A stretch of DNA of 64,000 nucleotides, taken from Promethearchaeota archaeon Loki_b32. GTDB lineage: Archaea > Asgardarchaeota > Lokiarchaeia > Sigyniarchaeales > SOKP01. The translations under genes were made by a program, and so were the position numbers. Shown one piece after another: positions 18,054 through 28,012 of the stretch (the first letter of the stretch is position 1; every line of letters starts with the position of its first letter). The DNA lies in the NCBI GenBank assembly GCA_005223125.1, contig NJBH01000002.1, forward strand, positions 1 to 64,000, read 5' to 3'. The notes under the pieces were generated by a model. It worked only from the letters and a program-made list of their open reading frames with translations. It had not been told where the DNA came from and did not search any database.

Positions 18054-19892
18054 TTATAGTAAAGATTGAATGAAAGTCTTAAAAATATTATAGTCATTAA
18101 TGAATTCGTAAGATAATACCAAATTAATAATCCTACATTTATTAGAAGGAAAAATTTCCTTTAGATAATCAGAGATTTTACCACCTTTGAAAAAGGAGTC
18201 ATCCACGATCAAGTTAATAGAATCTCCGACTTTTTTAACTTTAGAGAGAAAAGTGGACTCTAATCCCGCATCATCTGATACAATAACAGTAGGTTTACCT
18301 AAGTAAGGAATAAAGTCTAAATTAAATATTAATACTTGACCTGGAGCATTGTTAATATTTTTAAAAAATTGCTTTAATGAAGTATTGATAATTCTTAACT
18401 CTCTCTCATCATAGTTAGTTTTTGAAGGGAAAACATAATAGGCTATTGATTTTTTTTGCGAATATTTTATATCATTATATACCCGATCCAATATTGGAAA
18501 GATGCTAAAATCGAAACCGAATAAAGATAAAAACGCAACAGTAAAATTGAAATCGTTTATAAGGATATTATTACTAACATTACCCCCAGTTAAAGAAAAA
18601 TTTTTAATCTCAGTATTGATCATGGATTTATAGGTATTTAATAGAAAGTATTGAGAAAATACTGATTCTGATTCTATTTTTATTTTAATCTCATCAACCA
18701 TTATATAGATTGTACTAAATAAATCTTTAGAAATCTTCTCTTTAAGATTCTGAATAGTTAAATTTTGAATGATAGAATCTGCTTTAGTGGGGTTTTCAAT
18801 TTCAGCAATTAATGAAATTGCATTTTTAAACATTTTATAAATCCGTTTTTCATAACGGATTTCGAGCAATTTTAAGATTTTTTCGATTATTAGGTTAAGT
18901 ACAACAACTAATTCGGCTCTCACATCTTGTTCTTTTAACTTTTTAGCTATATTAAATAAAATTTTAATCTTTAAGTCATTATCTTCAATTAGACCTATCA
19001 GTTTTAAAGCTAATAAAGGATTTGAATCATTTATTTTGCTAAAAATATTGATTAAAAGCTTCTCTTTACTGGAAATGTCTTTAATTGAAACTCCAATCTT
19101 TATCGACTGTTCTGGATTAATGGTTATTTGATCTGTAGCCAAGGATTTTAATAATCTTTGTTGATTGGTTGAATCATTTATATTATTAACTATTTGCAAT
19201 GCTGAATCAAGATTTTTTGAACCATATGCCCTTATTAGATTTAAGTATAAACTAATTTGCTCATTCTTATTCGATAGCATCAATGCTAACTCAAGAGCAC
19301 GCAATGGATTATTAGTTGAAAGATATCCTTTAGCAAGATTTTTTATATACTTATCAATCCCTTCTTGGAGCTCTAAATTTGGTGAGCGTGTTGATAGTAT
19401 CGAATTATAATCTTTTCTCAAATTTTCCAAGTGTTGTTCCGCCTTTTTAATTACATCTTTAGACATATCTATAATATATTCACTTGGATTGAAAGGTTCA
19501 ACAGATTTTGGACCGCTCAAGGAATATTTTTCTAAAATTTTTTTGAATTTACTCTCTTGGACAACATCTCTAATTTTTTGTACTTTAACAGTATATTCTA
19601 TAATCTTAAGCCAATCGACATTAATTATTAATTTACCAAAACCATCAGCTGTAGGTACTAATTTTAAATTAGTAGTTTTGGTTTCCCCTGAACTAAATGC
19701 AATTTGATTTTTATACTCTTCAGACTCCAAAATAACCTCTAAATTCTCTCCCTCAAAACTAAATTTAAAATTCTCATTATTACTCGAATTGTTTATTGCT
19801 TGAATTGAAATAATATTATCAATTCCTGGAATCAACAGATTTTGCGGGAATCTTGTTATGTTTAAAGAGATGATTTTATCCGTGTTTGACAT
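18054..19892 (-). CDS. Beta-sandwich plus helical-repeat protein of unknown function
   Basis: A 612-residue soluble protein with no signal peptide. Residues 1-110 look like an Ig/CARDB-like beta domain (IDNIISIQAINNSSNNENFKF...). Residues 180-340 contain helical hairpin repeats with the pattern 'AL.L...I.....+..+L..IA' (RALELALMLSNKNEQISLYL; SALQIVNNINDSTNQQRLLK; LALKLIGLIEDNDLKIKILF), close to TPR/Sel1-like repeats. The C-terminal 200 residues are alpha/beta and carry a possible Rossmann-like strand (KPTVIVSDDAGLE). No catalytic motif was recognised. Confidence 0.65.
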   Translation of the reverse strand: MSNTDKIISLNITRFPQNLLIPGIDNIISIQAINNSSNNENFKFSFEGENLEVILESEEYKNQIAFSSGETKTTNLKLVPTADGFGKLIINVDWLKIIEYTVKVQKIRDVVQESKFKKILEKYSLSGPKSVEPFNPSEYIIDMSKDVIKKAEQHLENLRKDYNSILSTRSPNLELQEGIDKYIKNLAKGYLSTNNPLRALELALMLSNKNEQISLYLNLIRAYGSKNLDSALQIVNNINDSTNQQRLLKSLATDQITINPEQSIKIGVSIKDISSKEKLLINIFSKINDSNPLLALKLIGLIEDNDLKIKILFNIAKKLKEQDVRAELVVVLNLIIEKILKLLEIRYEKRIYKMFKNAISLIAEIENPTKADSIIQNLTIQNLKEKISKDLFSTIYIMVDEIKIKIESESVFSQYFLLNTYKSMINTEIKNFSLTGGNVSNNILINDFNFTVAFLSLFGFDFSIFPILDRVYNDIKYSQKKSIAYYVFPSKTNYDERELRIINTSLKQFFKNINNAPGQVLIFNLDFIPYLGKPTVIVSDDAGLESTFLSKVKKVGDSINLIVDDSFFKGGKISDYLKEIFPSNKCRIINLVLSYEFINDYNIFKTFIQSLL

Positions 19893-20015
19893 ATTTTAAA
19901 TGATTTTTTTGTTCACTTAATTAATACTAATTCAAAATATCTCTTTATTTTTTAGGTTTAACAATTATTAATGACTTATATATCAAGCAATTAAAGTATA
20001 AAATATTAAAAAGAT

Positions 20016-20783
20016 TTATCGTCCCATTCGTCTATTTCTTTTAATATAGTCTTCTAAATCCTCAATTACCATTTTTTTATTATAATCAGGCCATAAATCA
20101 CTTCGAAATTTAAATTCAGCGTAAGAAGAATCCCATAACAAAAACCCTGAGATTCTTGCTCCATCATCCATGCCGGTCCTAATAATATAATCTAATGGAG
20201 GAAAGTTTTTGGTATATAGGTGTGTTTTAATTAAATCCGCATTTACTTCTTCTGGATCTATTCCACTTTTAATTATTTCCTTCACAGCATCTACAATTTC
20301 CTCATGACCATCATACATTATGCAGAGATTAATGAAATTTTGATTGTGATCCTTAGTAAATTCAATTAATTCTTCAATTTTTTTCCTCGCTATATCTGGT
20401 AGCATTGAAATTCTACCAATTACGTTGAATCTAACGTTTTCCTCTTTTACAATCGATTCATTTATAACTGTATCGACAGCTTTAACCATTATCCCATAAA
20501 TATGCTCTAGCTCTTTAATATTACGCTTCCTCACATTTTCAAGGGATAATATGTAAAGACTCAGATATTGAATACCCGCATCAAAAAAATCAAAAAGTCT
20601 TTTTTTAAGGTTTTCATATCCTATTAAATGCCCAAAATTGGTATCAAGATTTCTATTTTTAGCCCATCTACGATTACCGTCGATAATTAACCCGACGTGT
20701 TTAGGTAACTTATCTTTTCCTTTTAGTTTTAATTCTTCTAAAGTCGTTTCCATCAATCCGGAAAAAAAGTTGTTTATTTTCAA
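20016..20783 (-). CDS. uppS: Cis-prenyltransferase (UPP synthase type)
   Basis: A 255-residue cis-prenyltransferase. Signature regions are PKHVGLIIDGNRRWAKNR (catalytic Asp in IIDGNRRWA), GHLIGYENLK, YLSLYILSLENVRKR (S-x-E-N-x-x-R) and the C-terminal DYIIRTGMDDGARISGFLLW followed by SSYAEFKF...LWPDY. The family adds IPP units in cis to an allylic diphosphate to make the polyprenyl carrier for N-glycosylation and other glycan assembly. It is divergent from the mevalonate operon, whose product it consumes. The second Met (METTLEELK) could be the start. Confidence 0.9.
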   Translation of the reverse strand: MKINNFFSGLMETTLEELKLKGKDKLPKHVGLIIDGNRRWAKNRNLDTNFGHLIGYENLKKRLFDFFDAGIQYLSLYILSLENVRKRNIKELEHIYGIMVKAVDTVINESIVKEENVRFNVIGRISMLPDIARKKIEELIEFTKDHNQNFINLCIMYDGHEEIVDAVKEIIKSGIDPEEVNADLIKTHLYTKNFPPLDYIIRTGMDDGARISGFLLWDSSYAEFKFRSDLWPDYNKKMVIEDLEDYIKRNRRMGR

Positions 20784-21071
20784 TATTAATATGAATATTA
20801 AAAATATTAAATTTATCTCAAAAATTCCAAAATATCATTAGTTTTCAATTTTATCCCAAATAAATATACTTAAGCTAAATTATTCAAAATTTACTCAACT
20901 TTCAACACTTATTAGTTTTTGGTTGTAAGACTATTACTTTTCATACTCTTATTATTCGAAATTATCATTCATATCATTAATTTTAAATACTGTTTCATAA
21001 TACTTTGTTTTAATTAGATAAGTTTTTGAATAAATAAACACTATTTTAAACTACGAAAAAAAGGCTTTACT

Positions 21072-22706
21072 ATGATTTCTGATGATCATCTATTTACAAA
21101 CATTGGCATTGATAGCGTTGGATTTCACGCTCCAAGGCATTTCGTCAAACTAGAAGAACTAGCACTACAAAGAAAAGTCGATCCTGAAAAATATAGGAAA
21201 GGACTTCTGTCTAAAGAGATGCGAGTCGTTGATGCTGACGAAGATATTATATCTCTTGGTTTGAAAGCGGGATATAACGCGCTACAAAGAGGAAACGTCT
21301 CTCCTAGGAGTATTGACGCACTATTTGTTGGTACTGAAACAGAGGTATATGCAGCTAAGAGTATTTCGAATATTTTTGCTGAAATGTTGAATATATCTCC
21401 CAATTCACTAACACAAGATATTTACAACGCATGCGCTGGTGGTACGCTAGCAATTCTTAATGCAATCGCATTGATTGAAAAAGAAATTATAAGCAAAGCT
21501 CTCATAATAAGTGCTGACATATCTCAATATCATTTAGGATCCCCTGGTGAACCTACACAAGGTTCAGGTGCTATTGGACTAGTAATTTCCAAAAATCCAC
21601 GAGTTGCTAAATTTTCTACAAAATTCGGAAAAATTTCTGGGAATGTAAATGACTTTTTTAGACCTGCAAATGATAAAAATGCGAGAGCTTTTGGGAGTTA
21701 TTCTCAAGATACGTATATCGATTTTCAATTGAAAGCATATGATGATTTAATTAGTAATATGGGAGATTTTCATGCTAATTTTTACACGTTTCACGCCCCA
21801 TTTTCAAAATTACCTTTAAAAATTATGCAACAAATCATATTAAAACGTTGGATAAAGCATATAAGTGACTTACCTAAATTTGAACGGAATGAAATTAGAT
21901 CCTCAATTCTAAAGAAAATAGATTCATTTTTGCACGATGTTACCGTCTTACCAGAATATTTATATTTAAAACTCAATGAAAGAGGATTTTCTTCATCAAC
22001 ATTAGAAAGATTTTCAAATTGGGTGAATACCAATATAAAGGCTAGGGTTTTTCCTCAATTACGAGTTCCTATGCATTTTGGTAACATGTACAATGCATCT
22101 GTGTGGGCGCAGGTAATTTTCCTTCTCGAAAATCATACCCATGTTAATGATACAATTTATTTCGGTTCTTACGGTTCTGGAGCAATATGCATTTCAGGTT
22201 TGTTAAAGGTCCAGAATAGATTTAAGGAAATTGTTCAAAAGGGACCATATATTAATGATTTCATTCATTTGAAAAAGAAGAAAAGTGTCTTAGAATACGA
22301 GTTAATAAAGAATGGTGATCTTCGGCCAATAGTTCTATTAGGAAAGATTAGTGAACATGAACAGAACAATAACAGGGGATTTACTCTACATTTTTGTGAT
22401 GAGGGATGTATTATACCTAATATAAAAGGATTGAATCGTTGTCCTAAAGGTCACTCTGGGTACTATGAAAGGTTCTTTCCTCTTTTTGCAAAATTAGAGA
22501 GTGAGCCAATGGCTCACAACAATGTTAATGATCTTAGATATTTAAGTAAAGGTTTAGTACGCGTTGCTAGTAATGTCAGCAAAGGTAATTCTTTAGAATA
22601 TGAGATAAGGCGAGTAGAAACTGAGTTTGAGGAAAATGTCAATGCAAAAGGACTTTTAAATTGGACTCCTTTTTATATTAATCTACCAAATCACCATGTG
22701 TATTAG
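21072..22706 (+). CDS. mvaS: HMG-CoA synthase with C-terminal extension
   Basis: A 544-residue thiolase-fold enzyme that condenses acetyl-CoA with acetoacetyl-CoA. The catalytic triad is readable: Glu89 in VGTETEVY, Cys121 in NACAGGT and His241 in FHAPFSK. The closing GSYGSG is at about 365-370. Bacterial-type enzymes end near residue 390. Here about 140 more residues follow, containing Cys442, Cys446, Cys457 and His461 (CDEGC...CPKGH), which may bind zinc. Many archaea use a shorter enzyme with a separate DUF35 partner; none is seen here. It is the first gene of a plus-strand run of eight mevalonate-pathway genes. Confidence 0.9.
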   Translation: MISDDHLFTNIGIDSVGFHAPRHFVKLEELALQRKVDPEKYRKGLLSKEMRVVDADEDIISLGLKAGYNALQRGNVSPRSIDALFVGTETEVYAAKSISNIFAEMLNISPNSLTQDIYNACAGGTLAILNAIALIEKEIISKALIISADISQYHLGSPGEPTQGSGAIGLVISKNPRVAKFSTKFGKISGNVNDFFRPANDKNARAFGSYSQDTYIDFQLKAYDDLISNMGDFHANFYTFHAPFSKLPLKIMQQIILKRWIKHISDLPKFERNEIRSSILKKIDSFLHDVTVLPEYLYLKLNERGFSSSTLERFSNWVNTNIKARVFPQLRVPMHFGNMYNASVWAQVIFLLENHTHVNDTIYFGSYGSGAICISGLLKVQNRFKEIVQKGPYINDFIHLKKKKSVLEYELIKNGDLRPIVLLGKISEHEQNNNRGFTLHFCDEGCIIPNIKGLNRCPKGHSGYYERFFPLFAKLESEPMAHNNVNDLRYLSKGLVRVASNVSKGNSLEYEIRRVETEFEENVNAKGLLNWTPFYINLPNHHVY

Positions 22707-22806
22707 AGTATTTCTTAATCTCGGACGTACACTGAATCCTAAAAGGATGCAATAATTTGGAAGGGATTAAGAAAAATTTATTAATTTTTAAATTTATGAA
22801 AAGATA

Positions 22807-24087
22807 ATGAAAGAATTTCGTTCAGATATATCAGGATTTTACAAGTTAGCTATTGAAGAGCGCCAAAAAATGATATTTGATCTTTTCGAATTAGCTCAAG
22901 ATGAGATAAAACTTTTGCAAAATTTTGGATATTTTAAGCCAAAACAAATCGACACGTTAATCGAAAATGTAGTAGGTAGTTATCAGTTACCCTTTGGTCT
23001 TGCTTTTAATTTTAAAGTAAATGGCAAAGATTATATAATCCCTATGGTTATTGAAGAGCCTTCTGTAGTTGCTGCTGCATCGAATGCTGCGAAGATGGCG
23101 AGAAAACATGGTGGATTTCATTCGGAACATGTAAAATCAGTAATGATTGCTCAGATTCAAGTAACACAATTAAAAGATATTGAATCAGCAAAAAAATCTA
23201 TAGAAGACAATAAAAAGAAGCTATTAAAGATTGCAAATGAGCAGGATCCGCTATTAAATAAGTTAGGCGGAGGAGCTCAAGATATAGAGATAAGAGAAAT
23301 CCAAACTAAAAAAGGAAGGATGATTATTCTTCATTTATTAGTCAATGTACTAGATGCTATGGGCGCAAATGTATGCAACACTTTTGCTGAAGCTATTAGT
23401 CCTCAGGTAGAGGAGATAAGTGGTGGTAAAGTAAACCTCCGGATAGTTTCTAATTTAGCTGTTCATCGTTTAGCTAGAAGTAAAGCCACATTTAATAAAG
23501 AAATGTTAGGAGGACGAGAAATAGTCGAAGGAATTTTAAATGCTTATGAGTTTGCTCAAGCTGATCCATATCGAGCAACAACACATAATAAGGGAATAAT
23601 GAATGGAATTGTTGCACTAACCTTAGCAACTGGAAATGATACTCGTGCAATAGAATCTGGTGCACATGCCTTTGCCTCTTTAAATGGGCAATATTCACCT
23701 TTAACTAAATTCGAGCTAGATTCTGAGGGAAATTTAGTAGGTGAGATCGAGGTGCCTCTTGCCTTAGGGATAATTGGTGGGATGACTAAAATACATCCTA
23801 TGGCGCGATTAGCTCTAAAAATTTTGAATGTAAAAAGTGCTAATGAGCTCTCGCAAGTTGCTGCAGCCCTTGGATTAGCTCAAAATGTTGCAGCCTTAAG
23901 GGCATTAGCTTCAGAAGGGATTCAAAAAGGTCATATGGCTCTTCATTCTCGTAACATTGCGAAAATCGCTGGTGTACCTGATGAATTAATAGAAAAAGTT
24001 TCAAAAAAAATGGTGGCAGAAAAGAAAATTAGGGTTGATTACGCAAAAGAAATTTTACAAAAAATGAATGAGGGTGAAAACCTTTAG
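22807..24087 (+). CDS. mvaA: HMG-CoA reductase, class II
   Basis: A 426-residue enzyme of the class II (bacterial, Pseudomonas mevalonii-like) group. Visible are the ENVVGSYQLPFGLAFNF start of the substrate domain, Glu83/84 in VIEEPSVVAAAS, the DAMGAN cofactor motif characteristic of class II, Lys262 in THNKGI, Asp278 in GNDTR, and a C-terminal GHMALH with the catalytic His. It converts HMG-CoA to mevalonate; cofactor preference cannot be fixed. It lies about 100 nt after the synthase, within the pathway run. Confidence 0.93.
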   Translation: MKEFRSDISGFYKLAIEERQKMIFDLFELAQDEIKLLQNFGYFKPKQIDTLIENVVGSYQLPFGLAFNFKVNGKDYIIPMVIEEPSVVAAASNAAKMARKHGGFHSEHVKSVMIAQIQVTQLKDIESAKKSIEDNKKKLLKIANEQDPLLNKLGGGAQDIEIREIQTKKGRMIILHLLVNVLDAMGANVCNTFAEAISPQVEEISGGKVNLRIVSNLAVHRLARSKATFNKEMLGGREIVEGILNAYEFAQADPYRATTHNKGIMNGIVALTLATGNDTRAIESGAHAFASLNGQYSPLTKFELDSEGNLVGEIEVPLALGIIGGMTKIHPMARLALKILNVKSANELSQVAAALGLAQNVAALRALASEGIQKGHMALHSRNIAKIAGVPDELIEKVSKKMVAEKKIRVDYAKEILQKMNEGENL

Positions 24088-24168
24088 TTTTATAAAAAGT
24101 GGTTCTGTAACTTCTCTAAGAAAAATCATTATTGTTGTTAGTTTTATCAAGATAATCAAGTATATGAG

Positions 24169-25479
24169 ATGAATTTTATGGGATTTAGAGAATATTTAAA
24201 TAAAATTGATAAGGAAGGACTACTCCAAAAAGTAGACGTTGAAATCTCTAAAAAATTAGAAATTTCCGGAATTTTAAAGGAGATTGAGCCAACCCCTGTA
24301 ATGTTTAATAATGTAAGAGAATCTGAATTTCACGTGGTTGGTAATGTGTTCTGTACAAAGAATGTGATTGCTTCATATTTTGGCGTGACCCCCGCAGATC
24401 TAATTCCTATGCTTTCAAAAGCAATTACTGATCGCTCAGAACCAGATATTGTGTCTAACGCTCCTTGTCAAGAAGTAATCGAATCTAGTGTGGATTTAGA
24501 TAAAATACCTATATTATTTCACTGTGATAAAGACGGGGGAAATTACATTAGTTCTGCTGTTGTTGTTACAAGGGATCCTGATTATGGTCAAAACTTAGAT
24601 TTTCATCGAGCAATGCAATTCTCAAAAGAAAAATTTGCCACCCGTATTGTTAAAGGACGTCATTTTTCTAAATTTTTAGAAAAAAATGGAGAACTTGAAG
24701 TAGCTTTTTGTATAGGAAATACTCCTAATATTTTAATTGCCGGAGCAACTTCTGTAGACATCGGAGTTGACGAACTACATATTGCCAATGCGCTAGAACC
24801 AATTAAAGTAGTAAAAGCAAATTCTGTTGATCTTTTAATACCAGCTGAAGCAGAGTTCATATTAGAAGGTCGTGTTTATCTGGAAGAAAAACATTCAGAA
24901 GGTCCTTTTGTTGATTTAACTGAAACATATGATACGATCAGAGAAGAACCTATTTTTGAAGTAAAAAGAATTACTCATAGAAAAGATGCGATTTGGCAAG
25001 CTCTTCTACCAGGTGCTCTTGAACACAAAATTTTGATGGGCATGCCTCGGGAACCAACCATTTTCAACAAGGTAAATGCATTGGGAGTGAAGTGTTTAGA
25101 TGTGAATATTAGCCCTGGTGGGTCTTCTTGGTTGCATGCAATAGTTCAAATTGATAAAAAAGCAGAAGAAGATGGTAAAAAAGCAATAGAGGGAACCTTT
25201 ACAGGACATAAAAGCTGTAAACATGCTTTTATTGTTGATAAAGACATTAATATTTATGATCCCTTATCTGTAGAGTGGGCTATGGCCACTCGTTTTCAAG
25301 GAGATATAAGAATGGTCGTTAAAGATAAAGAACCAGGAAGCAGTTTAGATCCAAGTGCTGAACCTGGAACAAAAATGACAACGAAAATTGGCTTTGATTT
25401 GACTAAACCACTTATTGTCAAAGGAAAGAGTTTTGATATTGCTGAATTTCCAAAGGTCGATATTAACAAATATCTTTAA
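24169..25479 (+). CDS. UbiD-family decarboxylase, likely anhydromevalonate-phosphate decarboxylase
   Basis: A 436-residue UbiD-family protein. Family features include GFREYLNKIDKEGLL at the start, NISPGGSSWLHAIVQIDK, FTGHKSCKHAFIVD and DPLSVEWAMATRFQGD. The UbiD family uses prenylated FMN to decarboxylate unsaturated acids. In the archaeal mevalonate pathway shown for Aeropyrum pernix, this enzyme turns trans-anhydromevalonate 5-phosphate into isopentenyl phosphate. The gene lies directly before the two phosphomevalonate dehydratase subunits, which supports that role over a ubiquinone or aromatic role. A UbiX gene for the cofactor is at 30954-31502. The true start may be the Met four codons in (MGFREYL). 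Confidence 0.88.
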   Translation: MNFMGFREYLNKIDKEGLLQKVDVEISKKLEISGILKEIEPTPVMFNNVRESEFHVVGNVFCTKNVIASYFGVTPADLIPMLSKAITDRSEPDIVSNAPCQEVIESSVDLDKIPILFHCDKDGGNYISSAVVVTRDPDYGQNLDFHRAMQFSKEKFATRIVKGRHFSKFLEKNGELEVAFCIGNTPNILIAGATSVDIGVDELHIANALEPIKVVKANSVDLLIPAEAEFILEGRVYLEEKHSEGPFVDLTETYDTIREEPIFEVKRITHRKDAIWQALLPGALEHKILMGMPREPTIFNKVNALGVKCLDVNISPGGSSWLHAIVQIDKKAEEDGKKAIEGTFTGHKSCKHAFIVDKDINIYDPLSVEWAMATRFQGDIRMVVKDKEPGSSLDPSAEPGTKMTTKIGFDLTKPLIVKGKSFDIAEFPKVDINKYL

Positions 25480-25496
25480 GATGAGGAAAGGAAAAA

Positions 25497-26690
25497 ATGA
25501 AATTGACATCAGAAGAACTAGACATGTTAGAAGGTAAGTATGGAAAAGCAGTCCAGAAGTCGATGGAGATATTAACTACACTAGGTGAAATATTTGATGC
25601 TGAAAATATGGTCGATGTTTATGGTGTACAAATAGCTGGAGTTTCATATGCTAATTTAGGGGAAGCTGGTTTGGAATTTCTAAGCGAAATAGCAGAAGAT
25701 GGCAAGGTTAGAGTCTTAACAACTTTAAATCCTGCCGGAATGGATCGTGAAAATTGGCAAGCTTTAGGAATAGATGAAGAATTTGCTAAAAATCAAAATC
25801 ATGTAATTGATGCTTTTGCTAAAATGGGCGTAATTACAACTTGCTCTTGTACACCCTATTTAATTGGAAATACACCTCATTATGGTCAACATATAGCATG
25901 GGCCGAAAGTAGTGCTGTTTGTTATGCCAATTCCGTTATTGGTGCTCGAACTAATCGTGAAGGAGGACCAAGTGCATTGGCATCAGCCCTCACGGGAATA
26001 ACCCCTAAATATGGTTATCATTTAGATGAAAATCGTCATGGAGAAGTTTTAATTAAAGTTAATGCTCCAGTTAACGGTACTGACGAGTTTGGTGTATTAG
26101 GAAAAATAATTGGAGAAAAATTGGGGGAGTTAGAAAAGAAAATACCTTATATAACAGGTATTACTAATGCCACTGTTGAAGAACTCAAGTCATTTTGTGC
26201 TTCTGTGGCGACTTATGGTGGAACTGCGCTATTCCATATGGAAGGAATAACACCAGAATATAATAGATATCCTAAACCAAGTAATATTACTGTTGAAATT
26301 AACCAAGAAGATCTGGATAAAACACGATCGGAACTTATAGATGAAGATCTTGAAATAGATTTTGTAAGTATAGGTTGCCCTCACGCTTCAATTCACGAAA
26401 TTGAAAAAATTGCCAGGCTATTAAAAGGAAAGAAAGTAAAAAAAGAATTTTGGATAACTACTGCACGACCTACAAAAAGGATTGCCGATGAAGCCGGTTA
26501 CTCCAAAATAATTGAAGATGCAGGAGCGAAATTTGCAGCAGATACATGTTGTGTTGTTGCTCCAATTAAAGGCCGTTTCAAAGGAATAATGGTAGATTCA
26601 GCAAAAGCGTGTTATTATGGAAGGGCAAAAAATAAATTTAAAGTAAAAATTGGTCCAGTTGAGGAATGTGTGGAGGAGGCAATAAAATGA
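25497..26690 (+). CDS. Phosphomevalonate dehydratase large subunit (aconitase X)
   Basis: A 397-residue aconitase-X catalytic domain. It starts with the group's MKLTSEELDMLEGKYGKAVQ and contains cysteines able to hold an Fe-S cluster: TCSCTPYL (about 118-125), IGCPHASI (about 295) and DTCCVVAPI (about 345). With the small subunit it removes water from mevalonate 5-phosphate to give trans-anhydromevalonate 5-phosphate. A GAGGAAAGG element precedes the ATG at good spacing. The last four bases overlap the small-subunit gene, and the decarboxylase ends only 17 nt upstream. Confidence 0.9.
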   Translation: MKLTSEELDMLEGKYGKAVQKSMEILTTLGEIFDAENMVDVYGVQIAGVSYANLGEAGLEFLSEIAEDGKVRVLTTLNPAGMDRENWQALGIDEEFAKNQNHVIDAFAKMGVITTCSCTPYLIGNTPHYGQHIAWAESSAVCYANSVIGARTNREGGPSALASALTGITPKYGYHLDENRHGEVLIKVNAPVNGTDEFGVLGKIIGEKLGELEKKIPYITGITNATVEELKSFCASVATYGGTALFHMEGITPEYNRYPKPSNITVEINQEDLDKTRSELIDEDLEIDFVSIGCPHASIHEIEKIARLLKGKKVKKEFWITTARPTKRIADEAGYSKIIEDAGAKFAADTCCVVAPIKGRFKGIMVDSAKACYYGRAKNKFKVKIGPVEECVEEAIK

Positions 26691-27076
26691 AGTTAAAAGG
26701 AAGAAAAATCTATAAAGGTACAGCTGAGGCAGAAGCGATTGTTACAAAAGATGGAATTTCATTTTATGGTGGTGTGGACCCTGATACGGGGAAAGTAGTT
26801 GAGGTTGGACATGAATTAGAGGGTAAATCTATAACTGGAAAGGTTTTAGTATTTCCAACTGGTAAAGGATCTACAGTAGGATCTTATACCATGTATAGAA
26901 TGAAGAAGAACAACACCGCTCCTGTTGCAATTGTCAATAAACAAATCGATACTATTGTTGCAGTTGGATGTATAATAAGTGAAATTCCATGTGTGGATAA
27001 GATTGATATAAGTTTTATCAAAACAGGGCAAAAAATTATTGTTAATGGTTCTGAAGGAACCGTGGAAGTGAAATAA
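26687..27076 (+). CDS. Phosphomevalonate dehydratase small subunit (swivel domain)
   Basis: A 129-residue aconitase-X swivel domain (DUF126 group) from ATG 26687. This start is preferred over the in-frame ATG at 26666 because a GGAGGAGG lies 7-8 nt before it and it forms an ATGA overlap with the large-subunit stop. Key regions are KGTAEAEAIVTKDGISFYGG, the substrate loop PTGKGSTVGSYTMYRM and NKQIDTIVAVGCIISEIPCV. It packs on the large subunit to complete the dehydratase site. The mevalonate kinase gene starts directly after its stop. Confidence 0.9.
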   Translation: MKLKGRKIYKGTAEAEAIVTKDGISFYGGVDPDTGKVVEVGHELEGKSITGKVLVFPTGKGSTVGSYTMYRMKKNNTAPVAIVNKQIDTIVAVGCIISEIPCVDKIDISFIKTGQKIIVNGSEGTVEVK

Positions 27077-28012
27077 ATGGGAACTGGAAAAGGATATGGA
27101 AAAACTATACTATTCGGAGAACACTTTGTTGTATACGGATTACCCGCAATCGCCTCAGCATTAAGATCCTATACAACAGCAGAAGTTAAGTTAGGTGATG
27201 GCAGTGGTTGGACGGTTGATGATCAAAGACCTGCAACTCCAGGTTATAAAAAAAAGAAATTCAATGAGGCAATGCAATCAATTAAAAATGTTATAGAATA
27301 TTTAAAAATAGATACAGAGAATCTAGAACTTGAGATAACATTTGCTGGTGACTTAATTGCTGCTAGTGGAGTAGGAGCTTCAGCAGCTCAATGTACATCA
27401 CTTTCCCGAGCTATAAATGACACATTTGATCTTAATTTAAATGATGAAGAGATAAATAAAGCAGCCTATGAAGGAGAGAAAGCATATCATGGAACTCCTT
27501 CGGGTATTGATAACACAGCCTCTACTTATGGTGGTTTGATATGGTTTGTTAAAAATTTGGAAGGGGGAAAAAATACAATGGATCTTCTGCAATCGCCGAA
27601 AAAGATGCCTTTAATTATAGCAAATTCAGGAATAACTGCATCAACAACAGAAGTAGTGGCAGATGTTCGACGTTTAAAGGAGGAATCTCCAAAAAAATTT
27701 GAAAAAATCTTTACTAAATATGAAAGATTAGCTGCAGAAGCAAAAAAAGCCTTACTTGAAGCAGATATTACCACCATTGGTAATTTAATGAATCAAAACC
27801 ACAAATTACTGCAAGATATAACGGTTTCCGGCGAGATTAATGATAAATTAGTTGAAATTGCGTTAAAAAATGGATCTATTGGTGCAAAAATGACAGGAAC
27901 TGGGCGAGGTGGCTTGGTTATTGCTTTAGCAGAAAATGAAGAAGTACAAGATAAAATTGCCAAAGCTATTGAAAAAGAAGGATTTAATGCTTGGAAAACC
28001 ATGATTGGATGA
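27077..28012 (+). CDS. mvk: Mevalonate kinase
   Basis: A 311-residue GHMP kinase. Motif 1 is YGKTILFGEHFVVYGLPAIA, motif 2 (ATP loop) is AASGVGASAAQCTSLSRA, the catalytic Asp is in HGTPSGIDNTAS, and motif 3 is KMTGTGRGGLVIAL. The pattern is that of mevalonate rather than phosphomevalonate or homoserine kinases, and the length is normal. It phosphorylates mevalonate to mevalonate 5-phosphate, the substrate of the dehydratase encoded immediately upstream. There is no spacer from the upstream gene, and the end overlaps the IPK frame by eight bases. Confidence 0.93.
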   Translation: MGTGKGYGKTILFGEHFVVYGLPAIASALRSYTTAEVKLGDGSGWTVDDQRPATPGYKKKKFNEAMQSIKNVIEYLKIDTENLELEITFAGDLIAASGVGASAAQCTSLSRAINDTFDLNLNDEEINKAAYEGEKAYHGTPSGIDNTASTYGGLIWFVKNLEGGKNTMDLLQSPKKMPLIIANSGITASTTEVVADVRRLKEESPKKFEKIFTKYERLAAEAKKALLEADITTIGNLMNQNHKLLQDITVSGEINDKLVEIALKNGSIGAKMTGTGRGGLVIALAENEEVQDKIAKAIEKEGFNAWKTMIG

